This document shows positions 23,204-34,149 of a stretch of DNA of 64,000 bases, piece after piece. The first letter of the stretch is position 1. Each line of letters opens with the position of its first letter. The DNA comes from Welwitschia mirabilis (Eukaryota > Gnetophyta > Gnetopsida > Welwitschiales): contig JBOZIK010000001.1 of the NCBI GenBank assembly GCA_051453625.1, positions 148,995,089 through 149,059,088 of the forward strand. The letters run 5' to 3'. The translations under genes and the position numbers were made by a program. A model generated the notes under the pieces. The model saw nothing but the letters and a program-made list of their open reading frames with translations. It did no database searches and had not been told where the DNA came from.

Positions 23204-24300
23204 AGATTTTTTGCATTACCCTATATTACATATTAAAGTACATCAAAAATATAAATTCTTGATTTTTCCTTTTATTTTGGTCCCATTGCAAGTTAGTTAA
23301 TCTTGTATTACTTTTATTAAGTTTACTTAAATATCCCTGTGAAATAATAATATTGGATTCTTATCTAGTTTATTTTGTTAATCTTTACCTCTGTACTATA
23401 ATGAGTAGATTTTAAATGAATATTTCTTAAATAAACTAAAGGATAGTAGAACAAGAATAAAGGTTAAACCATCTTAAGAAGAGAATGAGCCACTGTGAAA
23501 ATAAATAACATCCATTAAGTAGTGAGTAATCTTTAATTATCAAAGTATTATTATACATCTCATAAATATGATTATAAACCATTATTAGCATAGTATAAGA
23601 GCCATTTAAAACTAGATAATGTCTTACTTATTAGTAAACAAGATCATAGTTAAAGAGTAAGTACTATCACTAGCACGACCTATGCCAAATGTATGTGTAT
23701 AGTTTAGGATTTTTCCACATTGTAAGTGAGCATTATAGTGATATTAAATTATCTTTATATGGTTTTTTTAAAATATTTTATGTACTATCTAATATTTTTT
23801 TTAATTAAAACATGATTGTGATATATAAATAAGTTTGAGTTATAGTTATGATAGTATTTTTTTTTCATTAAGTAATTTTCATCTAGTTAGTATTCCTATT
23901 TTTCACTATCATTATTGACAAATGTGTAGTAGTAAGAGTTTAATGTAGAGACATTATATCTATTTAATTATTTTTATATTAGATCTAGTTATAAGATGAT
24001 TAAATAAGTTTTCATAGACATGAATGAGGTTAGAGTACACTTCAAATCAATAATATTTTAAAATTAATTTATTAAACCATCATTAACTTAGTTGTTTAAA
24101 CAAAGTTAGGGAACAAGGTCCTTTTTTGATAGTTTTGATAGATGGATAGAAAAATTTTGTTAATTAAACCTTTAACATATATGACAAATTTTTTATATTT
24201 ATTTTATTTTTAATTTCAATATTTATCTTTTAAATTTTGCTCATGACTTCTTATTCATGTGCTTTATTAGGAACTAATAAACACTTAATGGAGGCGTATA
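23204..24300 (+). other. 3' internal remnant before LTR B
   Basis: No gene is visible. The last 170 bp match 1470-1636 in order and end in the purine-rich TTAATGGAGGCGTA directly before the LTR, so this is the non-coding 3' end of a plus-strand family member. If T1 inserted here, the stretch was once continuous with 3319-4193. Confidence 0.5.
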
Positions 24301-25645
24301 TGTTGTGAAAACAAATTAGCCATAGTTAACATGGTTTTAAAGTTTGTTTTTAAAATTATTTAATAGGTTTATAATGAAATTATGATAACTATGCTTAATT
24401 ACCATGATGATCATAAAACATGAAGTTTCCATCATTCTTAACATCTTTTGAATTATTTTTAAAATATAATCCATTCATGATCCTTATGGTAAATTTTTAA
24501 CACCTAGGTAATATTATAACAATAGATTTTAATTACATGAAGGTTTTTAAACTATATTTCTAATATCTAATGAAGGATAATATGACTAATAGGATGATTT
24601 TGGATATTCTTCTAATGCTTTGAAATAAAATAAATTTAGTTGAAAATTAGTGCAAATTCTTTAAGGATTAGAAGATGAATACATAGGATTATTTCATAAA
24701 TCATTTAGATGATCCTAAGAGACTATTAACTTTAACATATTGCATATTCTTTAGTCTAAAATGCATCCATCATAAGTCATCTAGATGAAGCCCTGATATG
24801 AGTATTAGTAGGATCTAGATTTATCAAGGATGAAATCATAAGGTGTTATTAGATAGTTGGCTACTTCATCTACATGGTCATCTAAAGGAAGACTATAAGG
24901 ATGATTACTATAATTGATGTAAAAATTAATCTATTTGATATTATTTTATTAACTTAAATACGTTACTTTTGTTCCTGCCTCTTAGTGATCCTAATTGTCA
25001 AAGAAAAACTATAAATGCCCCTCTAAGAATCTTATTTTGTATCTTTTTTGATATCTACCTTTTATTAATACTTTTAATCATTTTGAACAAGAATTTTATC
25101 TTACTTATAAGAATAAATTTTGTTGGTATGAGTCTATGATTCCTCTATCAAGAGATTATTACTTATAAGTAGATGTTATGAGTATTATTAATAGATAAAG
25201 CTAATGATGTTTTTTCTATGATTTTTTATATCATATTTTTGAATTGAAGTTAAATTAATTTTAATTACATTGATTGTGATTTTAATATAGAAAACAAGGG
25301 CCAACCTAGGTGATAACAAGTTGAAAAATATATTACTTGATTACATTAGAAATTGAATTCTTATTTTTACTTTACTTTATTCTATTTTCATTGCATTCAT
25401 TATTGCATTTTATCTATTAAATTGTTATTTCCATTTTTCAATTATAGAATCAAAAAATTATATCCTTTTTCTTTATTTGAATGAACTGGTATTTGAATTA
25501 TCTCCTAAATTCTTTACTAGTTTATAACATTTGGATTAACCTCCTAGACTATAATATGTGTACGTATTGCATTAAGTATTGAATGTAATAGGTTATTAAT
25601 TAAACAAAATAAGTTAAATTAAAGCATAACTTTCATACTCTAATA
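24301..25645 (+). repeat. Athila-like LTR B
   Basis: It begins TGTTGTGAAAACAAATTAGC after a polypurine tract. Landmarks of the family LTRs follow in order: motif units at about 24708, 24779 and 24870, a promoter-like CTATAAATGCCCC at 25009-25021 preceded by GTTCCTGCCTCTTAG (compare GTTTCCTGCCTTTAG at 32770), AGGGCCAACC at about 25298, and TTTATAACATTTGGATTAAC at about 25522. The 3' end is diverged and placed by distance (plus or minus 15 bp). Confidence 0.7.
25010..25017 (+). promoter_or_regulatory. TATA box of LTR B
   Basis: TATAAATG lies in a conserved block shared with 32817-32824 (TATAAATA) and 53704-53711 (TATAAATA), at the same place in each LTR. It is the probable RNA polymerase II start region (U3/R). 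Confidence 0.6.
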
Positions 25646-27702
25646 AATCTTAATATTTATCCTGGTATCTTAAGGTACATGATTTTAAATATTTATTATA
25701 TTGGTAAATATATAGTAAGAAAATACACAATAATTATAAGTAGTACTATTGTTCAATATCTATAAGGTTAATGACATATAAAAAGACATAATAGATACAA
25801 AAATGAAAATTAATAATACTAAATGGAAATGATAGAAAGTAGATAAGTCGTAATACTATTTGATTAAATAATTCATAAAACATTCCTTCTTTAATAGTTA
25901 CAAATCTCTTTACATACATGAATTCTTAAACTAGAAGAAAAGGAATGAATGAGTTCTAAATAAGACTTATACTATAAATAATATTAATCACTAACAAATA
26001 TTAGGAATATATAAAGAAAATATGTAACTCTTAGTGATTTAATGTGGTTCCTCGATATAAGCACTTCATACTCAAAGATTCAAATTTGGTATACCTTTAG
26101 ATTCTTTTTATTTATCACAAAAATGCATAAAACTCTATAGAAATGATTTTCTTCTTGTAAGGTAGCCAACTCAACCCCAAAATTTTGAAAAACATAACAT
26201 AGATGTTTCTTATAAAAGAAAACCTTCATGCCTTACTTGATACATTACCAAGTTGAAATCCCTCTTGAAATCAACAACATGCAAGACTTTTAAAGAATAA
26301 ATAGTTAAATGACAAATGAGACCTTTAAGTTCATATATAATAAAGGAAAAATAAAACTTTTAAAAATAGAAAGTAAATAAAAGAAAACACTACCATCTTA
26401 TTAAGAATAAAAAGAAATAAGAGAAAATCTTGATTATTACTTGTTCTCTTTATAATATAGTATTATAGAGATTCTCTTTTAGAATAATAGGCTCTTGTAT
26501 CCAAATTAAGAAGATTCTTTTTCTATGAAATTGTACATTGCTACATCGCTTGCTACTTTCTTCTTTATCTTTTTTTTTCAACCCTTGTTTGCTTGTTATT
26601 TTTTGATTTGTAACCTATTTTGATATATTCATTGTTCTGATTTTTATTTTTTGATTTTTTTTCCCTTAATATCTCTTTTAGCCTTAGGTTTTTGTTCCCT
26701 CTTGAAGTAAATATTTTGAGTAGGTTTTCCTTTAAGGATGACATATAAAATGGTTAGATCTATACCCTTCAATAGGTATTTTATTTTTCTATTTTAACTT
26801 ATAGTAACAATATTTAAACTTTATGGAGGTATTTACATGTTATATACATCTTTATTAGGTGTAAATAATTACAATATATAGCCATTTTATAATGCTCTTT
26901 AATTAACTTAATATTTTTTTCAACTTGGATAGACATCCTTTCATTTTATAGACATATTTAACATATAGTTTCCTTTATTAATTCTTTTTAGTTTATAAAG
27001 TATATTTAACATTCATTAGATATGTGAATTAGTTAATATTTTCTTCATAATATAGACATTTGGATGACTCATAAACATCTTTAAAATTTTAAATATCTTT
27101 TCATAAGTATCATTTACTTCATCCGTAACATCTCTTATACTATGAACATCTAAATGTGTATAGATATCTCCACCTTATGTAGACATCTATACTCTAAGTT
27201 CATAAAAACACATCATACTAATTAAGCTATTATTTATTAAACTTAACATTAAAGAATTACTAGATGTATTATAGATATTCTAAACTCTTACAAATGTATT
27301 TACATGTTATAAATGTTGAACATAAAATCTTAGTGAGTCAATAGTATCATTTTTTAAGTGATATTTAAAACTTAAGAAATTTATTTGAGGAGTCTACTAT
27401 TAACCAATTAATAAGAATTATAGTTCAAAAAAAATTTTTGACATTTTTAACCGTGATAGAATATAAAATATATTAAGTTGAAATTGCTAAAAAAATACAA
27501 TTTAATCAAATTCATAATAAAGTATAATAGTAATGCAATTAATATTAAAACCATAACTCTAGTGAAAAAAATAATTTTTTTAAATAATACTAATGCAAAA
27601 ATGATGATAGTATAATTAACCAAGTTCAAAAAATAGCAAATTAATCTTATTTTTTAAATTTTCATAAACCAAGATAACCATAATAAGCAAAGATAGATGT
27701 CT
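25646..27702. other. AT-rich stretch without recognisable genes
   Basis: No coding frame could be assigned. TTTAATGTGGTTCC at about 26038-26051 resembles a phrase common in plant copia LTRs, which is weak evidence for an LTR fragment. From about 26820 to 27200 the phrase TAGACATCT or a near variant recurs about nine times, suggesting an eroded tandem repeat. Confidence 0.4.
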
Positions 27703-27707
27703 CTAAC
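27703..27707. repeat. Left target-site duplication CTAAC (copia)
   Basis: CTAAC precedes the left copia LTR and recurs at 46984-46988 immediately after the right copia LTR, 19 kb away. Confidence 0.6.
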
Positions 27708-28137
27708 TATAAATTACAATATAGAAAGAATTATTTTCTAAACAAAAAGAATTTTATCATCACATTCAGTAAATATTATTAATATTAAATAGGCATCATC
27801 ATGCACTTAACTAGAACTATAAAGTGTTATTAAGTATAAGAAGACTCAAGTTAAAGAAATTCTAGTGGAGTAAAGTGGAGTGAATCAAAGATAATATTAA
27901 ACCAATGCAAAATGAACAAAAGAAAAAATGAGATCATTAGAGAAATGTTTCATATTTAGTTAAGGTAACAATATATAGTTACTAATCTAAATACAAGTTT
28001 AAATAAATGGTCAAGGTCTTGTTAAGTATTGTAATGAGACAATATGCGATAATAACAAGATAAAGCTAATGTTTCTTATAGATGAAAAATAAAAATAAAT
28101 CCTAAAGTACATGATTATGGTACAAGTAGTTTGTGCA
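27708..28137 (-). repeat. Copia left LTR (3' LTR)
   Basis: It matches 46551-46983 in order: AGAATTATTTTCT, then TATTAATATTAAATAGG, then CTTAACTAGAACTA, then GAAGACTCAAGT, then AGATAAAGCTAATG. The right edge is set at TTTGTGCA because the following minus-strand AAGGAAAAAATAGTAG is a plausible polypurine tract. Confidence 0.65.
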
Positions 28138-28521
28138 CTACTATTTTTTCCTTAAACATGAAAATGCACTCTATTCTAGAAAAACTGAACTACCGAGAGA
28201 AAAACCTTGGAAATATGGGTTAAAATAGTAAACCCCTTAAACATTTACCATGTGAAAAAAATACTTGGATGCAAAAGTAATCAATTTACTACAAAATTGA
28301 ACTCTTGATGCATTACACATTCCTATAATACTAAGAAAAATTATACCACATAATCCATAATACTGGGTCAAAATTATACTATACATCTTACACTACTAGG
28401 ATAAAAAGTAGCTTCAAATAAAGACTCAAAATCCAATTAAAGCTTATGATGTAATAGAGAAAATGATATTCAATTAATTCATTACTAATTCAATTTTATA
28501 TTGAAATTACTAAAACTTCTA
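28138..28521 (-). other. Copia 3' untranslated internal stretch and polypurine tract
   Basis: A minus-strand purine run (AAGGAAAAAATAGTAG) abuts the LTR at 28138-28153. The rest holds no visible feature. Confidence 0.45.
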
Positions 28522-28569
28522 TTAACCAATTAGTTTTATAAGGATATCTACTATTTACTCTATGGTAAG
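28522..28569 (-). pseudogene. C-terminal tail of copia RNase H, separated by T2
   Basis: Starting at 28569 on the minus strand, the codons give LTIE*IVDILIKLIG and a stop. This corresponds to the conserved copia ending 'T-E-E-Q-V-A-D-I-(L/F)-T-K-P-L'. The internal stop is TAA where CAA (Gln) is expected. The preceding residues (NEVISLTFC) lie at about 40092-40120, on the other side of T2. The junction falls exactly at the GTAAG duplication and the frame is kept. This is direct evidence that T2 inserted into the RNase H gene. Confidence 0.85.
28565..28569. repeat. Left target-site duplication GTAAG (T2)
   Basis: GTAAG precedes the T2 LTR and is repeated at 40087-40091 after the second T2 LTR. 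Confidence 0.88.
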
Positions 28570-29786
28570 TGATATGTCCTGGAATTAAGATTATTTATGT
28601 AGATTTATGCATGAAATCTAGATAAAAATATGGAATAATAAGTGCTATTATAGCGTTAATATCATACAACTTATCATAATATATTTTGTTTAAGGGGATT
28701 CCTTTAAGAATCTAGTTAACTTTGAAGCATTAACTTTATTTAAATTTATTATTTAGGTAACTAAAAATGATGTTCTTGTAGGAACTAATGCTTCTACAAA
28801 ACTTTTTAAGATTAGGTTTTAGAATAAAAAAGTTCTTTATTAATTTATCTAGCTAAGTATATAAATAAAATACAAGATTAGGGGAATTGATAACATAAAA
28901 ATTATAGTAAGATAATGTTAAATAGCATTCATTTATAAGCACTATTATGTTATAATACCTATCCAACAAAAGATATAGAAGCAAGATAAGATAAATTATT
29001 AGTTTTTTAAGTAACATGTTAGTTCATAATACTTTTTAGCATGCAAACAAAGTAAAGCAGCATTTTAATGGATAAGTCTTTAGTTCTACAATATGTAATA
29101 AATGCTAAAATAAAATCCTAATACAAACATATTCTTTTCAAAAATCACATGCTTATACTATGATAAATAAATTAATTACCATTCTTATACTATGATAAAT
29201 AAACTAATTAAAAGCAGTGTTTTCTTTGTAGGTCATAGCTAAGATGAAGAAGAGTACTTCAAAGTTGATCCCAAGGCTTGCTACCATTTTTGAATGTTAT
29301 GCTAAATGTGCAAAAAGATCTTATGATGGTATTTCTAGGTTTTATTTATACTAATCTTTAGGTAGTTAGAGGGAGGACACTTGTATAGGAATCACAGCTC
29401 CTTCCACATTAAGGGAGTACATTACCACATGTAATTCATGAATTTAGGGTAATTAGAATAAATTTTATCTCCATTTTTCATGTGTTATTTGATTGTAATG
29501 AGATTACTTTTCCTTCATCTCGCCTTATTGTTCTTCATTAACAGTTGTTATGACACTTATCATTACACTCCATGGGTACATAAACATATAATACAATAAT
29601 ATGACTTTTATTAATTTCTAAATTATGCATTATAATCAATATGTATCCTAAACTATAATTCTAAAATAATACCTAAATAGGAAAGACAATTGCTATTATT
29701 TATGTAAACTAAATAGTAATTCTATGTTTCAAATATCTAACTATGCATAAAATATATTATGCATGATGTAAATTTTGGCCTTATCA
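28570..29786 (-). repeat. T2 left LTR
   Basis: Runs TGATATGTCC...CCTTATCA, collinear with 38910-40086. Shared landmarks are AAGGGGATTCCTT, ATGTTCTTGTAGGA, AAGAGTACTTCAAAGTTGAT and TAGGTAGTTAGAGG. The minus-strand TATA box lies at 29343-29350. Confidence 0.88.
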
Positions 29787-31329
29787 CTATCATTAATATA
29801 GGTAATTTATAATATCACCCTTGAAAAATAAATCTCACATGATTAAATCCAACTTTTACCAAAAGTACTAGTTGTTTGTAGTGTAGTCCTATTGTCATTC
29901 TTCCTTAGAGATAGGTAATGAAAGATATCTATAAAACAAGCACAAAAGTAGAAACTAATAGATATTAAAACAATACTTAAAGAACTAGCAATGGAAATAG
30001 TATTTAAAGTAGCATAACAAATTCAAGTGAAAGCATAAGTACTTAGAATGAATACATGTACTATTACTCCGAACTCATTCATAATGATATAATCCACTAT
30101 GATCATGAGTATTCCATTCATTCAAGCTTAAGTACAATAGCATATTCTTATCTAGCATAGACATAAGGGGGATATGACTAAGCCACCTAGCCTTCATAAC
30201 AAGAATAAAATAGGCATGAAAAGTAGAGATATCCCAAGATCCATTAAATAAAGATTCAGGTTACGTAAGCTAGAATAAAAATAAAAAATACCAAACTAGA
30301 TCTTAAAGTAAAAGCATGACTTAGACAATCCTAAGTATAATAAGTATGACATCATAACTTGATATCAAAGTAAAGCACTAAGAACATGTAGTACTTTATT
30401 ATCAAATTAAGTAAATAATACAATTAGAAAATGTACTCATGCTAAACCAAAAATCATCAAGTTAGCATGGTAGCTAATCCATCCCTATATGAGGCTTAGA
30501 GAAAACTCATGAATAAATCTTTAATATCCTTGAAATATCATAATGGAAGTAACTCCTCTTTAAATGAAGTAAGGAAGGGTCTTTATTAGCCTAGATTAGG
30601 GTTTTTAATTAGGGTTTTTAGGGCCTAATCAGATGATTTTAAAGAATGCCCAAAAGTACATAAAACAATTATTTATTCATGGGGCCAAATTAAGTGATTC
30701 TTCTTAAAAAACATTCTTCATTTATCTTCTCTTTGTAGAAATTATGGAAATGAATTGTGTGCATCAAGAGGACTTAGAAATGTAAGTATGGTTCTTTTTA
30801 ATTTAAGAAATTGGGACTACCATGCCTAGGATTGGTGTCTGCAATTCAATCACCTATCTTAATACTCCTCATGTCACATTTAACCTTAAAAATAACAATA
30901 TATAGTCATATTAGTAGTAAAATAGGATATTCATGCGTTTAAGTGAAAGAAATGCATAAAACCACCATGATGATTAAGTAAATTGTTAATAATGTCTTAA
31001 TTCCTTGATATAAATGTTAAAATAGTGTTATTAGTTTGTATGATTTAGATATCTTAAATAGTAACTTTACTTAGTATAATTAAAGGCAAGGTACTAACTA
31101 AATATTCATAAGAATAGATAAACATTAGATTTCGAGAAAAAAAGACTAAGGCTATAAACTACTCTTTAAGAGGTTTTCTTAGGAGAGTCTTTGATTACGT
31201 AACCATTTTAAATAAACTTGCCTTGGACCAAAATTTTATACTAAAAAGATATTAGCTAAATAAAGAAATACTTAATGAATTAGTGCCTAAAATCTAGAGT
31301 CAATATGATAAAATTTATTCATGAGTATT
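29787..31329. other. T2 internal DNA before the LINE remnant
   Basis: No coding domain could be assigned on either strand. The part nearest 31330 may belong to the LINE (endonuclease region), but I see no conserved motif. No polypurine tract is evident next to the LTR. Confidence 0.4.
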
Positions 31330-32200
31330 GTTTTTAATGATCTTGTATAACTTACAAAAAAAATCAAAACCTATGCTAAGGAATTAAAAAATAAATTTTA
31401 ATACTAAAATAAATAACTCATAAACTAGCTATAAAATATTTAGCATGAGAAGGAAAAAAAGAACCTTGACTATGATAAATTAAGCTAAAACTCTGATCTA
31501 CTTCATGAACTATATAAAAATGAAGAAATGTATTTAACACAAGGATGCAGTATCAAATGGTTGAATAAAGGAGAAAAGAATTCAAAGTTCTTCATTTAGG
31601 ATAGTCTTAAATAATATGAATATCAAAAAAATAAAAAGACTAAAACTAAAAGAAATAGAAATCATTGATAAAAGGGAAACAACCAAAAAGTTTGAGGACA
31701 ATTATAAAGAATTGTGAGAAGATTAAGAAGTTTTTTAATAAATTCAAAATAAGAAAAAAATTCAATAGAAATGATGAAAGTTAACTAATGAAACATTTTA
31801 TAAAACAAGGAATTTAAGAAGCTATTAAAAGTATGAAGAATAAAAGAAGTTCAAAGTTTGAATGATTAGTTAGCTACTTTTCATAAAAGTTTATTATCTA
31901 GTTTTAAAAAACATAATAAAGATGGACAATAACATGCTATAAAAGGGAAATGTTGTGAAGAAAAGTATTTACACAAATATCACTATCATTTTAAAAAAGT
32001 AGGATTCTAGTTCCTTATCAAAATTCAATTTGGTTGGTGTTTATAATGTGATTTATAAGATCCTCATAAAATCTCTCATTGATAGACTCACTCCACTTAT
32101 TTCCAAGAGAGTTCATCTAGTACAAGTAGGATTTATCAAATTAATGTACATTCAATACTATATCATTGTTAATCATGAATTAATTAATATATATAAATAT
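31330..32200 (+). pseudogene. LINE (L1-type) reverse transcriptase remnant
   Basis: The plus strand carries landmarks of plant L1-type ORF2 upstream of and within RT. First comes a charged, helix-like stretch, then GCSIKWLNKGEKNSKFF, matching the conserved 'W-L-K-E-G-D-K-N-T-K-F-F-H'. About 450 bp later comes LVGVYNVIYKILIKSLIDRL, corresponding to 'SL(V/I)N..YKI(I/L)(A/S)K.LA.RL', followed by LISKRVHLVQVGFI where L1 elements have LI...Q.GF(V/I). The catalytic FADD region is absent because an LTR element starts at 32201. The LINE's 5' end and 3' tail were not found. Stops and frameshifts are frequent upstream, and 32030-32200 is open. LINEs copy themselves by target-primed reverse transcription. 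Confidence 0.75.
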
Positions 32201-33570
32201 TATTGCAATGCCAATTTGTAGGAATTTGATGATCTATTTTGAGTACTTTTACACAACATTCACATAGGTTTTGATGTAATACTAATAATTATGGATATCT
32301 AACAAGATGATTAATAAAACATGTGATCCTTAACATTTTTAGTAGTTTCTTAAGCTTATTCTGATATTGCATATTTGGAAGAAGGACTTTATGATGTAAA
32401 AGATTGACTTATCTTTGAGATTGGAGAAAAGAAAGAGCATCGTTCCCTTTATCATCCACACAACAAGCAAGATGACAACAATGTTGACATGGGTAGAGGT
32501 TGTGAGGCTGATAGCAGCAAATGGAGCACATGGAGGCATGTGGCCATGTTGTTGTCCCCTATGTCATCCCCATGACATATAGGACGATGACCCTTCTAAC
32601 ATGGACAGAGGCAGTGGGGCTGACAGCAGCACATGAAGCACATGAAGGCATCTAATAGATGGTGATGTCTCCTATGTCATCCCAATGACAAGTGGGACAA
32701 TAGCTATTTTTACATGTTCGGAAGAAATATAAATGGGGTTAAGTAATCCATATGGGTTATTAGGATTTTGTTTCCTGCCTTTAGGGTTTTTGCTTCTAGA
32801 ATCTCAAATGAAAAACTATAAATACCTTTTCCCTCCTTCATTTCTAGTCCATCTTTTATACCCAATAATTGTAATGGAGGATTAAAGGGTAAGAGGTCCA
32901 TTCAGTGCTACAAAAAGGAGTCTCCTTGGTGTTAGGTTGAGTCTCTTTCATTGAGGTGCTGTTATTCTAATTGTAAGTGGATGTTATGCTCTAAATACTC
33001 TTTGGGTTAATACAATATTTCCTTTTCATTTTAATTCTATAAATATTCTTTATTGTTTAAGTTGACCATATTTAAGTAATAGTTCTGTGATTTATTTATA
33101 TCATAAGGGCAACCTTTGTTAAAGTTGATCTTGGTTAGTAGTAGATTTGCATTGCACTTCCATTTCATTTCATATTGCATTTCTTATCTTACTTGGATAG
33201 ATCTCATAGTTTATGTTTGTTAAGAACTAATGGGTACTCTTATTAATTGATATAAGTTATAGAAAAGGTAGTCCTTATAACAAAAGGACTAGGATCTAAG
33301 TAGAATCCATTTCCATTTCCATTCACCACATTTTATATTCATTCATCTTACATTGCATTTACTTTTTATTTCCTTCCAATTTTTTTGATAAGACAAAAGA
33401 CTAAAAATATTTTTGGGAAATCAATTCTCTAATTTTAAGCCTAGTGCCTTTGAAGGGATTATGACATTTGGGTGAACTTAGGTATATACTAGCATGTGTT
33501 TTTTTGCAAGTTATTTTATTTATAGGTTTACCTAAAGAGCTTTAGGATTGCATAAATTCACACTGCAACA
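32201..33570 (+). repeat. 5' LTR of the 32.2-kb Athila-like element
   Basis: It starts TATTGCAATGCCAATTTG (compare TGTTGTAATGCCAAATTA at 1637) and ends CATAAATTCACACTGCAACA. A TATA box lies at 32817-32824 (CTATAAATACC). GATATAAGTTATAGAAAAGG at about 33251 matches 3008-3027 of LTR A. It contains the GC-rich tandem repeat described separately. Confidence 0.8.
32445..32710 (+). repeat. GC-rich tandem repeat, about 112-bp unit, in the LTR
   Basis: Anchors TCATCC at 32452, 32564 and 32677 give unit lengths of 112 and 113 bp. Each unit has CCC(C)TATGTCATCC..ATGAC, then about 20 bp later a GATGAC or GGACAATAG arm. Units 1 and 2 share GACATGG(A/G)(C/T)AGAGG, then GGCTGA(C/T)AGCAGCA, then AGCACATG(A/G)AGGCAT. 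The third copy is partial. Base composition is visibly richer in G and C than the surrounding DNA. The minus-strand open frame here is not a gene. Confidence 0.85.
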
Positions 33571-33590
33571 TTTTTGTGCCATTGCTAGGG
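33571..33590 (+). promoter_or_regulatory. Primer-binding site (tRNA-Asp type)
   Basis: TTTTGTGCCATTGCTAGGGA directly after the LTR matches TTTTGGCGCCGTTGCCGGGGA with one deleted G and a few transitions. It is the best-preserved PBS in the window. Confidence 0.85.
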
Positions 33591-33749
33591 AAGGTCACAA
33601 GAGCTAGGAGAATTGTCACTAAATAGATAAGTACCTTAAATATTATATTTAGGTTATTTATTTTGAATTAGTGCTATATTTTGAGCTTAATTTAAAGTAG
33701 GTTTATTTCTGTGAAATTTTCTTTTCTATAATTTTCTTAAGGATCCTGT

Positions 33750-34095
33750 CATTTTCTTTATCATCCCAATAACATAGGACATAAAAGTTTAAAATTTTGA
33801 AATTAGTTTTGGTTTTTCACAATTTTTCTTTGTTTTTCTTCATAATAAAATATTATTTTGTCTATCATCCCCATGACCAGAAGGATGATAGTCCTAAAAT
33901 TTTCTGCATTTTTGATATTTTCTTTTTCATAAATTAAATAAACTGCCATTCCTCTTGTCATCCCCATAATAGTCTAGACAATAGTCTAATTTATTTTTAT
34001 TAGAATTTTTATAGTTTTGGTTTTTTTGTTACTGTGATCATTGTCCTTCCTATCATCCCCATGACAAGGTGAATGATAGTCTACTATTTTTTATT
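33750..34095 (+). repeat. Leader repeat, about 100-bp unit, four copies
   Basis: TCATCC anchors at 33761, 33865, 33958 and 34053 are 93-104 bp apart. Units typically read CTATCATCCCCATGAC, about 5-8 bp, then GATGATAGTC, followed by T-rich DNA. The two arms could pair as a short hairpin. The same organisation is present in the leader at 54460-54660 and, in reverse, in both T1 leaders. Confidence 0.75.
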
Positions 34096-34149
34096 TCGAT
34101 ATTTTTATAGTTGTTTAAGCATGCAGGGATATGGTGAATTATGATAAGA

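Noticed and set aside
22759-23300. Two plus-strand frames with many His and Cys residues
   Set aside because: They lie inside T1 LTR3, partly past its end, on the antisense strand; the collinear positions in LTR1 and LTR2 are not open.
32339-32539. Small minus-strand proteins in the GC-rich patch
   Set aside because: The frame crosses the 112-bp tandem repeat and its LTR context; it does not persist into the second unit.
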